Shown here piece after piece: positions 42,662 to 52,159 of a stretch of 64,000 nucleotides of DNA. The notes beneath the pieces were generated by a model. It did no database searches, was not told the origin of the DNA, and was given only the letters and a program-made list of their open reading frames with translations. This DNA comes from an uncultured Acidimicrobiales bacterium (GTDB lineage: Bacteria > Actinomycetota > Acidimicrobiia > Acidimicrobiales > SHLQ01): NCBI GenBank assembly GCA_937934655.1, contig CALGZB010000016.1, positions 1 to 64,000 of the forward strand, given 5' to 3'. The first letter of the stretch is position 1, and every line of letters begins with the position of its first letter. Position numbers and translations under genes: made by a program.

Positions 42662-45600
42662 TTAGTGGGGGAGTCGACGGCTGTCGTGATGGTCGGTGTC
42701 GTGCGGGGTGTGGTCGTCGGGAGCCGGGTGTTCGACCGAATCGAGGCGGATTCGAACGACTTCGGTGGCGAGCATGAGTAGTGCGGCGACGCTCAGTACA
42801 TGAACGTCACCAAAGAATTCGGGCCACCCGAAACCGGTGGGGAATCGGTGGCGGAATTGCTGGATTGTTGTGTATGCGCCCGAAAGAACCAGAAGGAGCG
42901 CAGCTGCGGCAGGCAGGGACCGGCGGGCGGTCTCGCGTTTCAACGAAGCGACGAGCAGAACAGGAAAGACGATGCTGGCGGCTCGCCACTGTGGAAGGTT
43001 GAGGAGCGCGAAGACCCCAATTCCCAGAGCGCCAACGAGTAACTGCCACGCCGGAGCGGAGCTGGGGTCCTGTCGTTTCGTCGCAAGTCTTGGGTCGTCC
43101 GGCAGAGGCCGGTTGGAAACCGGCCCACCAGAAAGCGACAGATCGGTCTGGCGTCGACCGGTGATAAAGAGTGCCAGGCAAAGCAGCGCACCGAAGACGG
43201 TGGCCCAGAGCCCCTTGGCTACCGTTTGCTGGGGAGTCCACTCGACTCGCAGATTTACCGGACCATCGAGTTGCGGGTACGCCGAAGGGTCGATCAACCA
43301 ACCGTTGGCGTAACCATCGACCAACGTCGGTGGGCCAAGGTCGCCGAGCTGTGGGCTCGTGGCTTTCCACCCATCGTTCACGCTCTGGCCCAGCACGAAC
43401 CAGTAGGGGGATGTGGCGGAATCGATCTCGACCTCGGTATGGACTCGGCCGTCGTCGAGGACCTTGACGGAGGGGGCTGCCGCGGCGGTGCCCAGCTGAT
43501 CGGTGGCGTGAGTTGTCAGCACGAGCTGGTCGATGTCGATTCCTGTTGAACGACCGCGTGCGGTCATGATGTCGACGTCGCCTGCGGGCAGCGCCGTGGA
43601 AGGCTCACAACCGGTTATGTCGAGCGGCCGCCGGGCCAAGGCATCGCTGCGGGTACCAGTCACCCGAACCGGGGCCGGCCGTCCAGCGATGCTGAGGAGG
43701 TCATCGCGGCATCCCGTGTCGAACTGGAGTGCACCGTCGACCTGCTGGGCGGGCGTCGCGTCGCCGATCCTCCACTCGGAAATCCCGAGGGGCAGCGCCA
43801 CTTGGCTTCTGGAGTACCACTCCTTGGTGATCCGCTCGTTAACCCCACGGAACACCAAGCGGAATGTCGTTCCTTGGGCCTCGGCGATCGGTACCGAAAA
43901 GGACACCGATTGGTTCCGTTCGAGCAACCCGTCGACGGTCGGAAGGCTCACCGTTTCGTGCAACGTGCCGTCGATGATCACGTCGATCACCGTCGGGACC
44001 GAGTGCCGATCGTCGACAACGACGTCGAGGTCGAGTGAGTCAATAGTGGTCTCGGCTGCGGCCTGATATTCGAGCCAGTGGTCGGGCTGCGGTCCAAACG
44101 GAGTGGTGAAGATCGTTGATTGGTCGTGATCGAAGGCGGCCCGAGGTTTGGCGTTGAGCGCTCCGGCCAAACTCCCCGATGCGGAAGTGCGGGCCACGAG
44201 GTCGTCGGGCGAAAGAAGCTGGGCGACTCTCTGGTCGGATGCGTAGGAACTGAGTCGCGCCTGGCCGCTGAGGGCCACCCCAATAGATTCGGGGAGCTCA
44301 ACACGGCGCCGCATCATTTCTTCGCCATCGGAACGCACCGGCTCACGTGCGTCGGAGCGAAGGCGCGAGAGCACCAGTGCCAAAGGCTGTTGCCCAAGGT
44401 CGCTGCTCGCGGCAAGAAGGTCGGTGGGTACCCGAATCACCTCGGCAACGTCGACGCCCGGAATCTCGACCTCTGCAATCCCTACGCCGCTCAGTCCGAC
44501 GTAGTTGTCGCGAGGCCCAGCGTTTGTTGCGAGGATCTCGAGCCGGAGCGTTCGGAACGAATGTGGCTGGGTGAACGAGATCTCTTGGCCCGTCCTTCGC
44601 CGAGAGCTGGCATCGAGCGCAACGTCGACGAACGTGTCGTCGGTATGGACCCGGAGCTCGGTGATGAACCGATTCCGATTGCCATTGAGCGGTTGGACTA
44701 CCTGGATGCTCGCAACATCAGCGACCGGCCTGTCAAGCTCGATCTGAAGCGACTCGCCCCGAACGTCATCGAAAGCACCGACTCGCCACGCCGTCGCCTT
44801 GTCACCGTCGACGCCCAGCGTTGCTCGGTTGTCGACGGTATAGGTGACTGGGTTGCCGTAGTTGGAGGCGGTAACGGTGGCACCCTCATGAACGGCCACG
44901 GTCTGGTGGGCGGAGGTCTCCTCGGGGAACACGTCGAGGCGGTAGTCGCCCGGGTCGTCGGCGGGCTCTTCCTCGGCCCGCTCGATATAGCCGGTGTTCT
45001 CGCGGATTGTGCCCCAATGGCGAGCTTGGCGGCGATTGGAGTCGGTAACGATCAGAAGCGGGAGGTCAGCGCCGGCGTTGTTGTTGAGCATCGCGGCCAA
45101 TTCATCTTGGCGGTCGGCGAAGGTGGCCGAAAACAGGAGGAGCCGGTCGGTGTCGATGAGGCCAGCGGCACCCGCATCGACAAGTCCTTGGGCATCTCCT
45201 GCCACGATGATCGGCGAGTCGGCTGGACGAACCCGAACGATCGGTAGCGGATCGGAGACGCCGAAGACGGCGACGGGCGAGGGCGACTCGGCAGCGGCTT
45301 GACGAAGCAGGTCGGCACCCAGCTCGATCTCGTCGATGAGGGTCTGCTCGGGCCCTGCGACGTTCGGCGCTTGTGGACCGAACAAGATGGGCTCGTCGAG
45401 CCCGGGCGTTTCGAGAAGCTGTGCCCAGGTTTCGTCCGGTCGGGGGGTGCGGAATCGCTCGTATTTGAGATCGGCCCGGAGCACGACATCGCCAACGCCC
45501 ATAAGGCGGGCCACCGGCGCTAACGCTTCGGGGCTGTATTCACCCTCTTGAAAGCGACGGTCGAGCTCGATGACCAAAGATGCAGCGGGTTCGGAACCGA

Positions 45601-47089
45601 AAGGCACGAGCTCGCGGGCGATGTACGGCCTATCGGTGAGCCCCGGAGTGATTGGTTCGACCGTGTTGCCCCACCGATACGAAGCGAAATCGGCGCCGGG
45701 TACTTCGAGAATTCGGGTGTCGTTGCCGGCAGCATCGAGATGGTCGATGGCATCGACCCAGTAATCGGGGATCTCCTCGGGCCGTTGGAGATGCTCAGCG
45801 ATGAATTGGCCGGTCCAGAGAGGCGGGAGGTTTGCGATGATCAGCACGGTGAGGACAGCACGCAGCGGGCCTTCGACGGGCGGTCGCCATCGCGAGAGCG
45901 CGGAGACGCCGGCGCCGAGAAGAACCGATGTCCCGAGAACCAGAAGCGGTGTTGCTCTGGGTGTGCTGCGAAGCGCGAGGCCGGTGTCGCTTCGGGTGAA
46001 CTCGGTAAACCAGTTGCCGAGGAAAGAGCTGGATTCATAGGGATGGCCGCCAACTGCCATGAATCCCCCCACCACGATCAGCAGCACGAAGAACGAGCGA
46101 TGCCGCCAGCGAGTCATAGCGGCAGCCGCGAGCGCCAAGATCGGGAGACCAAAGCTAAGGATGAGCAGCGGGGTACGCGAGGTGTAGGCAATACTCGGCT
46201 CAATCCACTGGCCGAGGCTGTCGTTGCCATAGAAGAACCAGTAACCGAGCCCACGAAAGGCCTCGGTGGCGGTGGATGAATCGGCAATCGCCTCGTAGGT
46301 CTCGGTATAGCGCAGAACCGACGGGCCATAGGTTCCCTGCATGACCAGACCGACAACCCACCACAACGCGGTGAGGGCGGTCAGGGCTCCAATTCGAAGC
46401 GCAGTAGCGACCACGGCAGGGAAGGTGATGTTGTGCGGTCCATCATCGGCGCTCGTGCTGTACCAGGCATGGAGCAGCCACAGCACGGGGCCAATCCCAA
46501 TGAGAAGGAGCGATGTGGCGTTGGTGCCTCCGATCGTCATAGCGACCAGAGCGAACCCGGCGGGGTAGCGCCAGCCGCCAACCCGAAGTGAGCGTGCCGC
46601 GAAGGAAATCAGCCAACCGAGTCCGGCCCAGGGGAGTGTCAGCACCGAAATTCGAGCCACATAGGACAATGGGTAGGGGCTCAGCATGTAGGCGAGCGAG
46701 GCGATGAATACCCCGCCGTTGTTCCAACCGATCGCTCGAAGCATCGACCGGACGCCCATGGCAGCGGCAAACATGATGGTGGCGAGCCACAATCGTTGGC
46801 CAACCCAATCGGGCAAGCCCAGGGTTTCGCTCAGCCAGAAGAACGGACCCATCGGCCACAGATAGCCAATATTTTGATGGGGTACGGTTCCGAGCCCGAC
46901 GTCTTCCAGCCAGAGGTAGGGCGCACCCGAGAGGAGTTTCGATGGGTCGAGGTAGAGATATGGCTTGGTATCGGCGCCGACAACCCCGGGGGCGGTAAGT
47001 AGCAGGGGCACATACGCCAGAGCCGCCAGGATGATCACTTCGAGCTTGGGGTTGCTTGTCACCCGCGAGACGCGCGACCACAGTGGCAT
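42662..47089 (-). CDS. AftD-like alpha-(1->3)-arabinofuranosyltransferase (DUF3367-type GT-C)
   Basis: N-terminal GT-C with GADTKPYLYLDPSKLLSGAPYLWLEDVGLGTVPHQNIGYLWPMGPFFW and PWAGLGWL; large C-terminal region with discoidin-like carbohydrate-binding segments. Confidence 0.82.
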   Translation of the reverse strand: MPLWSRVSRVTSNPKLEVIILAALAYVPLLLTAPGVVGADTKPYLYLDPSKLLSGAPYLWLEDVGLGTVPHQNIGYLWPMGPFFWLSETLGLPDWVGQRLWLATIMFAAAMGVRSMLRAIGWNNGGVFIASLAYMLSPYPLSYVARISVLTLPWAGLGWLISFAARSLRVGGWRYPAGFALVAMTIGGTNATSLLLIGIGPVLWLLHAWYSTSADDGPHNITFPAVVATALRIGALTALTALWWVVGLVMQGTYGPSVLRYTETYEAIADSSTATEAFRGLGYWFFYGNDSLGQWIEPSIAYTSRTPLLILSFGLPILALAAAAMTRWRHRSFFVLLIVVGGFMAVGGHPYESSSFLGNWFTEFTRSDTGLALRSTPRATPLLVLGTSVLLGAGVSALSRWRPPVEGPLRAVLTVLIIANLPPLWTGQFIAEHLQRPEEIPDYWVDAIDHLDAAGNDTRILEVPGADFASYRWGNTVEPITPGLTDRPYIARELVPFGSEPAASLVIELDRRFQEGEYSPEALAPVARLMGVGDVVLRADLKYERFRTPRPDETWAQLLETPGLDEPILFGPQAPNVAGPEQTLIDEIELGADLLRQAAAESPSPVAVFGVSDPLPIVRVRPADSPIIVAGDAQGLVDAGAAGLIDTDRLLLFSATFADRQDELAAMLNNNAGADLPLLIVTDSNRRQARHWGTIRENTGYIERAEEEPADDPGDYRLDVFPEETSAHQTVAVHEGATVTASNYGNPVTYTVDNRATLGVDGDKATAWRVGAFDDVRGESLQIELDRPVADVASIQVVQPLNGNRNRFITELRVHTDDTFVDVALDASSRRRTGQEISFTQPHSFRTLRLEILATNAGPRDNYVGLSGVGIAEVEIPGVDVAEVIRVPTDLLAASSDLGQQPLALVLSRLRSDAREPVRSDGEEMMRRRVELPESIGVALSGQARLSSYASDQRVAQLLSPDDLVARTSASGSLAGALNAKPRAAFDHDQSTIFTTPFGPQPDHWLEYQAAAETTIDSLDLDVVVDDRHSVPTVIDVIIDGTLHETVSLPTVDGLLERNQSVSFSVPIAEAQGTTFRLVFRGVNERITKEWYSRSQVALPLGISEWRIGDATPAQQVDGALQFDTGCRDDLLSIAGRPAPVRVTGTRSDALARRPLDITGCEPSTALPAGDVDIMTARGRSTGIDIDQLVLTTHATDQLGTAAAAPSVKVLDDGRVHTEVEIDSATSPYWFVLGQSVNDGWKATSPQLGDLGPPTLVDGYANGWLIDPSAYPQLDGPVNLRVEWTPQQTVAKGLWATVFGALLCLALFITGRRQTDLSLSGGPVSNRPLPDDPRLATKRQDPSSAPAWQLLVGALGIGVFALLNLPQWRAASIVFPVLLVASLKRETARRSLPAAAALLLVLSGAYTTIQQFRHRFPTGFGWPEFFGDVHVLSVAALLMLATEVVRIRLDSVEHPAPDDHTPHDTDHHDSRRLPH

Positions 47090-47092
47090 TGG

Positions 47093-48301
47093 CTAGTTTC
47101 GTCCGTGCCCTTTGCGGAGGGCGTCGTCGACGAGGCATTGGAGTGCTCCGCGGGCGGTTGCGCCCCAGGTGAATCGGCTGGCGTGCGCTTGCGCTCCGGC
47201 ACTGAGCTGGGCCCGAAGATCCGCATCGGACAGAATCGCTGAGAGGTGGTCGATGAATTCGCTGTCGCTGGTAGCGAGAAGTCCGGACAGGCCATCGGCT
47301 ACCGAGTCGCGGTGACCGGCGATATCGGTGGCGACGGCAGGCGTTCCGCAGGCAGCAGCCTCGGTGAGGGTCATCCCCCACCCTTCGGATATGGAGGCAC
47401 TCGCAACGAGCCAGGCTCGTTGGTACAGATCGATGAGTTGTTCATCGGAGACACTTCCGGCCAAGTGCACCCAGTCCTCCGCATCGAGGTTTCGGATGAG
47501 CGCTTCGAGGTTGTCCTGCTCGTAGCCTTCGCCAACGATGACCAACTCCACGTCGGGGTGGGTCGGTCGGATTCGATCAACCAGTCCGATGAGGAGCTCG
47601 AATCGCTTCGAGGTCATCAGACGCCCGACGGCCACGATTAGCGGGGTGGGATTGCTCTCACCCGGAGAGAACTTGGGGTCAACGCCGGGCGGAACCACGT
47701 GCATTTGGGTCGGGCTGAAACCGAGATGCTCGACGAGTTCAGACTTCGACGATTCGGAGAGCGTCACGATGGGGGTCTGTCGATAGAACGGCGGAGCGAT
47801 GCGGGTTTCGAGCGTGGTGCCGAGCCGGGCGAGTTTCGGGCCAAGAACCAGCGGCCACATCTTGTCGTGGTGATGATGCAGAAACACGATTCGTGGTTGG
47901 CGGGTCCAGAGCGGCGTAAGGAAGGGGATGCCGTTCCAAATCTCCACCACCGCATCGCGACCTTTTCGGCGTTGCGCCACCTCGGATACCACGGCCCGAG
48001 GGAACACCATGTAGCGACCGGCTTTGCGAATGACCCGGTATCCGTCTCGGGTGGCTTCGGCTGGAGAACCCTGTGCCCAGCTGGTGCGCATCGTCACGTC
48101 GAGGCCGGCTTCGGCCCAAAGTTTGGCGACCATCGCAGCGTGGATCTCTGAGCCACCTGCTTCGACATCGGCGAGGTCGCGCCATGCGAGCATGTGGATT
48201 CGAGAGATGTTGGCCGATGCGGCAAGGTCGCCGAGCTTGGTGATCTCGTCGTGGTCGAGGCTGACCGACGGCGTGGTGGTTTTGCGGCGAGGCGTGAGCA
48301 T
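47093..48301 (-). CDS. GT4-family glycosyltransferase
   Basis: DVEAGGSEIHAAMVAKLWAEAGLDVTM, VAVGRLMTSKRFELLIGLV, SISEGWGMTLTEAAACGTPAVATDIAGHRDSV. Confidence 0.92.
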   Translation of the reverse strand: MLTPRRKTTTPSVSLDHDEITKLGDLAASANISRIHMLAWRDLADVEAGGSEIHAAMVAKLWAEAGLDVTMRTSWAQGSPAEATRDGYRVIRKAGRYMVFPRAVVSEVAQRRKGRDAVVEIWNGIPFLTPLWTRQPRIVFLHHHHDKMWPLVLGPKLARLGTTLETRIAPPFYRQTPIVTLSESSKSELVEHLGFSPTQMHVVPPGVDPKFSPGESNPTPLIVAVGRLMTSKRFELLIGLVDRIRPTHPDVELVIVGEGYEQDNLEALIRNLDAEDWVHLAGSVSDEQLIDLYQRAWLVASASISEGWGMTLTEAAACGTPAVATDIAGHRDSVADGLSGLLATSDSEFIDHLSAILSDADLRAQLSAGAQAHASRFTWGATARGALQCLVDDALRKGHGRN

Positions 48302-48306
48302 GACGA

Positions 48307-48696
48307 CTAGCTGTGTTCTTGGTGTTGTGCGGGTTCGACAGGTTGGTTTGCCCGTTGCTGGGTTGTTAGTTCGTTGCGAAGCAGGGCAACTTCTTCGGCC
48401 AGTGTGCGGGCTCGACTCTCGAGTCGAGAGAGCTCGAAGGAAAAGTGCACCGCAATGATGAGCAGGAACGCCACGGCCAGCATGAGGAACAAGGCGGGCT
48501 GATAATTGACACCCAGACTGTCGGCGATGAGGTCGAGAAGCGCTGGCCATGCCGCGATAAGGAGAAGGCCTAGGCCGACGGTTAGCCACAACAGCGAGTA
48601 CTTCGCCCGCAGAACCTGACGCCGGACGAGTCGGAGGATCGCCAAGATAGTGCCCCCGGTGATGGCGATAAGAAGGAGGTGGGCTCCGGTACTCAT
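48307..48696 (-). CDS. DUF2304 membrane protein
   Basis: LRLVRRQVLRAKYSLLWLTVGLGLLL...; between GT4 and GT2 genes as commonly seen. Confidence 0.75.
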   Translation of the reverse strand: MSTGAHLLLIAITGGTILAILRLVRRQVLRAKYSLLWLTVGLGLLLIAAWPALLDLIADSLGVNYQPALFLMLAVAFLLIIAVHFSFELSRLESRARTLAEEVALLRNELTTQQRANQPVEPAQHQEHS

Positions 48697-49481
48697 GAGT
48701 TGACCTCCGCGACGTTAACGACTCCTGCTGGGGTTGTGAGATCGACGGTAGGAGGAGGCGTGACCGGTGGGAGCGCTGGCGATTGAGACCTCGCGGTCGT
48801 AGCTAACACCACAAGAAGGCGGGCGTAGTTGTACAGAAGTCGGAAATTGCGGTTCGAGGGCTCGCCGGCGGAACGCTCATGCATCGTGACCGGTACTTCA
48901 CGGACGTCGTAGCCCATCCGGCAGGCGCTTATGAGCGTCTCGGTGGAGTCCATGTATTCCACGGGGTATTCGTCGGCGAATTGCTGAAGCATGCGGGCGC
49001 TTATGGCGCGAAAGCCCGACGAGGTATCGCTGAACCGGCGGCCGCTGAGCAGCCGAACCGCAACTCGAAGGAGACCCATCCCGACGGACCTGGTGCGTCC
49101 AACCTCGTACTCGCCGGTACCCGCGAACCGCGAGCCGATAACGAGGTCGGCGCCGCGATCGAGTTCGGCGAGCAGTTTGGCGATTTCGTGGACGTCATGT
49201 TGTCCGTCGGCGTCGAACTGCACCGCCCGCTGAAAGCCCTGTTCGGCGGCAAACCGAAAACCGGCGCGCAATGCGCCGCCAATACCGAGGTTGAACGGCA
49301 ACTTCAGAGCATGGACACCGGCAGCCAATGCAAGGTCATAGGTGTTGTCCGAAGAGCCATCGTCGACAACGACCACGGCGAACTCGGGAACCACCCGACG
49401 GAGGTGTTGGAGCACGTCAGGAAGCGACCCGCTCTCATTGAAAGCGGGGATAACGATGATCGTCGACGTTCCGTTACCCAT
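48693..49481 (-). CDS. Family 2 glycosyltransferase, polyprenyl-phosphate-sugar synthase type
   Basis: IIVIPAFNESGSLPDVL, VVDDGSSDNT, QFDADGQHDVHEI, GSRFAGTGEYEVGRTRSVGMGLLR. Confidence 0.88.
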   Translation of the reverse strand: MGNGTSTIIVIPAFNESGSLPDVLQHLRRVVPEFAVVVVDDGSSDNTYDLALAAGVHALKLPFNLGIGGALRAGFRFAAEQGFQRAVQFDADGQHDVHEIAKLLAELDRGADLVIGSRFAGTGEYEVGRTRSVGMGLLRVAVRLLSGRRFSDTSSGFRAISARMLQQFADEYPVEYMDSTETLISACRMGYDVREVPVTMHERSAGEPSNRNFRLLYNYARLLVVLATTARSQSPALPPVTPPPTVDLTTPAGVVNVAEVNS

Positions 49482-49529
49482 GGCATCCCAACTTACTCTT
49501 CATTGCCTGGTCACGGGGTTTCGCAGCGC

Positions 49530-50897
49530 TCATTGGTTGCCCGTCGGCCGCTCATCGAGGGCTCGTCGGGCGAACTGCAAGATGTGGTTGATAGCCACCG
49601 CAGCGAGAACGGCCAGAGCCGGCTGAGCTGATGCCCGGTAGCGGAGCACCGCAAGGGTCATCGCCACCGCGATCAGCGATGTGAGCACCAGGCCTAAGAG
49701 AGGTAGCAGCGGCACGCCCCGTCGGCGAAGAACCGACGCGCCAAGAAACGACAACATCGCCATCGGGTAGTAGACGATTACCGCAGCGTTCGATACCCAA
49801 GGTTCGCGGCCAGCAATAAACGAGTTGAGTCTGGCCTGCTGGAGCGGGTGGAACACGCCGGTGATTCGTCCGATTCTGGCAAAGACCGCGGTGGTTGCCC
49901 GCTGGGGGTGATCGGCGATGTAATCGAACGCCACCTCGCGGAGCCGAAGTGATCCAACGGCTTGGTCGGCGACGTCGAGTCCGGTGCCTTCGAGCGCTTC
50001 GCTCTGACAAGCCAGCCAGTAATAGCCGAGCAAGTTGTCGTCGTAGCTCTCGTCGCAGTTTCCCTGGACGAGGGAGTAGTCGAGCCCAATCGAGAGGTAG
50101 ACCGGCTCGTCGAAGCGACTCAGGTTGTAGCCGACCCACGGCAGCACGATGATGCTTGAGACCACACCGGCCATCGCGAGGAGCGCGGTGCGGCGAGCCC
50201 AGCTGAGTTTGGGAAGAAGCATCATGAATGGCGCAACTCCCACCAGCGCCACGATGGACAATTCGGCCCGAGCAAGGATGGCTAACCCCAGGACCACTCC
50301 GAGTCCGGTTGCTTCTTTGAGGCTTGGGTTATCCCAACACCGATAACAGAAGAGGGCGACGAGCCCAGCGAGCGGAATGGTGACCGTCTCGCTGAGCACA
50401 AAACCGGGATACGGCCAGATATTGGGATCGAGGGCTCCAAAGGTCGCGGCGATGAGCCCGACGTGTTTGCCTCCGACCCGGCGACCTAGCACCCCGAACA
50501 CCACGGCGGTCAGGGCGCCAAGTGGTGCACTGACCAACATGTGGCCGAGTTCGCTTCGCACACCAAGGAACGAGAACAGCGTGAGGAACAGGGTATAGAC
50601 CGGGGGATGATCGGCGGATTGCTGGCGGATGCCCTGGAGTTCGAAAGGCAGCGGTGAGATAAGACCTTCGCCGTCGGCCAGCATGTTGGCCTGCTTGTGA
50701 AAGACCAGACCGTCGCCCCAAACGGTGGTTTCGAAGAGCTGGCCATTGGGCAGTTGGTTGATGAATGGGTCTTGACGGAACGCGAGGATGTACCAGATCC
50801 GCACGGCGAGGCCGAGCACCGCGATGAGCGCAATAAGGCGCCACCATTCGCGGTTTCTCCTGGCTTCGAGATCGACCGCGTCGAGGTCGGCGGTCAT
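49530..50897 (-). CDS. GT39/ArnT-like membrane glycosyltransferase
   Basis: Multi-pass protein; QQSADHPPVYTLFLTLFSFLG, AALVALFCYRCW-type topology; ATG overlaps upstream gene stop. Confidence 0.75.
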   Translation of the reverse strand: MTADLDAVDLEARRNREWWRLIALIAVLGLAVRIWYILAFRQDPFINQLPNGQLFETTVWGDGLVFHKQANMLADGEGLISPLPFELQGIRQQSADHPPVYTLFLTLFSFLGVRSELGHMLVSAPLGALTAVVFGVLGRRVGGKHVGLIAATFGALDPNIWPYPGFVLSETVTIPLAGLVALFCYRCWDNPSLKEATGLGVVLGLAILARAELSIVALVGVAPFMMLLPKLSWARRTALLAMAGVVSSIIVLPWVGYNLSRFDEPVYLSIGLDYSLVQGNCDESYDDNLLGYYWLACQSEALEGTGLDVADQAVGSLRLREVAFDYIADHPQRATTAVFARIGRITGVFHPLQQARLNSFIAGREPWVSNAAVIVYYPMAMLSFLGASVLRRRGVPLLPLLGLVLTSLIAVAMTLAVLRYRASAQPALAVLAAVAINHILQFARRALDERPTGNQ

Positions 50898-52141
50898 GAG
50901 ATCCTCCGCGACCATTGCTGCACTGGGCGCTCAACCAACAGGTACGTGACGGTGGCGAGCAACGTGGTGACCACAAAACTGCCAAGGGTGATCTCGAGCA
51001 TGGTGAGACTCAGGAATCGAGTGGTTGCCCAGTCGAGAAAGCCGAGCGACGTCGCAAGGCCTCGCCAATCGATCCATTTCTCGATAACCACCAGGTGCCA
51101 AAGGTAAAAGCTGTACGAGATCGTGCCGAGCGCAACGAGCGGTCGCCATCGAAGGAACGCTCGAAGTGCGCCCTTCTCTCTACTCCCCTCGGTATTGCTG
51201 CCCTCGGTATTGCTGAACACCGCGGGGATAAGCAGGGCCGCAGCGACGAGGTCATAGCCAAATTGGCGGAAGAGCTCCTTATGCCAGGTCGCCCGGTCGA
51301 GGCCGACCTCAAGCTCGAGTTGGTAGGAAACGAAGACCAAAATGCCAAGGGCGGCCGCCCACCATCGAAGGTCGTAGCGGCCGAGAGCAGTGCTGAGTTC
51401 GTGACCGACCGCGCTTCGTTCGCCCCAGACCGAAATCGTGGCGAGGGCCATCCCGATGGCGAAATAGTCAATGGTCCCGGGAAGCCAGAACACGGCCCGG
51501 TCGTGCAGTCCAATGCCGTAGACGAATAGTCGCCAGACATTGCTCAGTATGACGAGGGCGGCCAGCACGGTGAGGATACGCATGGCCTTCACACCAACCG
51601 GAAGGCCGGCAACCCACGACGAAACGACCTTCGCAAAGAGGGGGAGTAGAAGGTAGAACGAGACTTCAACCGCCAGGCTCCACGACTGGCTCATGCCATC
51701 GAGGAACGCCTCGCCCCGATAGATCTGAAGCAGGAACACGTGAAGAACCGTGTCGGCTGCCTTGGCCCGGATACCAACCGTTGCCGCGATAATTCCAAGC
51801 ACGACCCAATAGGTGGGATAGATCCGAAAGAAGCGGCGGAGGAAGTGACGCCGAGGGCTCCCAAGGGGCGTTTCGTCGAATGCTGCTGCGGCCGAGGGGC
51901 GGAAAAGGAGGAACCCCGAAATCGCAAAGAACACCGGAACGCCAACATCGAGTCGACCGAGAAGAGCGCCGACTCTTGCGTTGAAGGTGGCGCCGGTGAG
52001 GAACCCGACATGATGGAAGAACACCAGCACGGCGGCCACGGCCCGAAGTCCTTCGACGCCAGGGAAACGCGGACGCGGATCGATAACCGAAGCGTCAGCG
52101 GTTGTTGTTGAACCGGTGACCGCTGGATCGGTTGAGGTCAT
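50894..52141 (-). CDS. Acyltransferase-3 family protein
   Basis: FPGVEGLRAVAAVLVFFHHVGFL...GVPVFFAISGFLLFRP; multi-pass. Confidence 0.9.
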   Translation of the reverse strand: MTSTDPAVTGSTTTADASVIDPRPRFPGVEGLRAVAAVLVFFHHVGFLTGATFNARVGALLGRLDVGVPVFFAISGFLLFRPSAAAAFDETPLGSPRRHFLRRFFRIYPTYWVVLGIIAATVGIRAKAADTVLHVFLLQIYRGEAFLDGMSQSWSLAVEVSFYLLLPLFAKVVSSWVAGLPVGVKAMRILTVLAALVILSNVWRLFVYGIGLHDRAVFWLPGTIDYFAIGMALATISVWGERSAVGHELSTALGRYDLRWWAAALGILVFVSYQLELEVGLDRATWHKELFRQFGYDLVAAALLIPAVFSNTEGSNTEGSREKGALRAFLRWRPLVALGTISYSFYLWHLVVIEKWIDWRGLATSLGFLDWATTRFLSLTMLEITLGSFVVTTLLATVTYLLVERPVQQWSRRIS

Positions 52142-52159
52142 TGCCTGGACGGCCAACCC

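Noticed and set aside
44120-45247. 375-aa plus-strand ORF inside the aftD-like gene
   Set aside because: Antisense shadow of the AftD-like protein.
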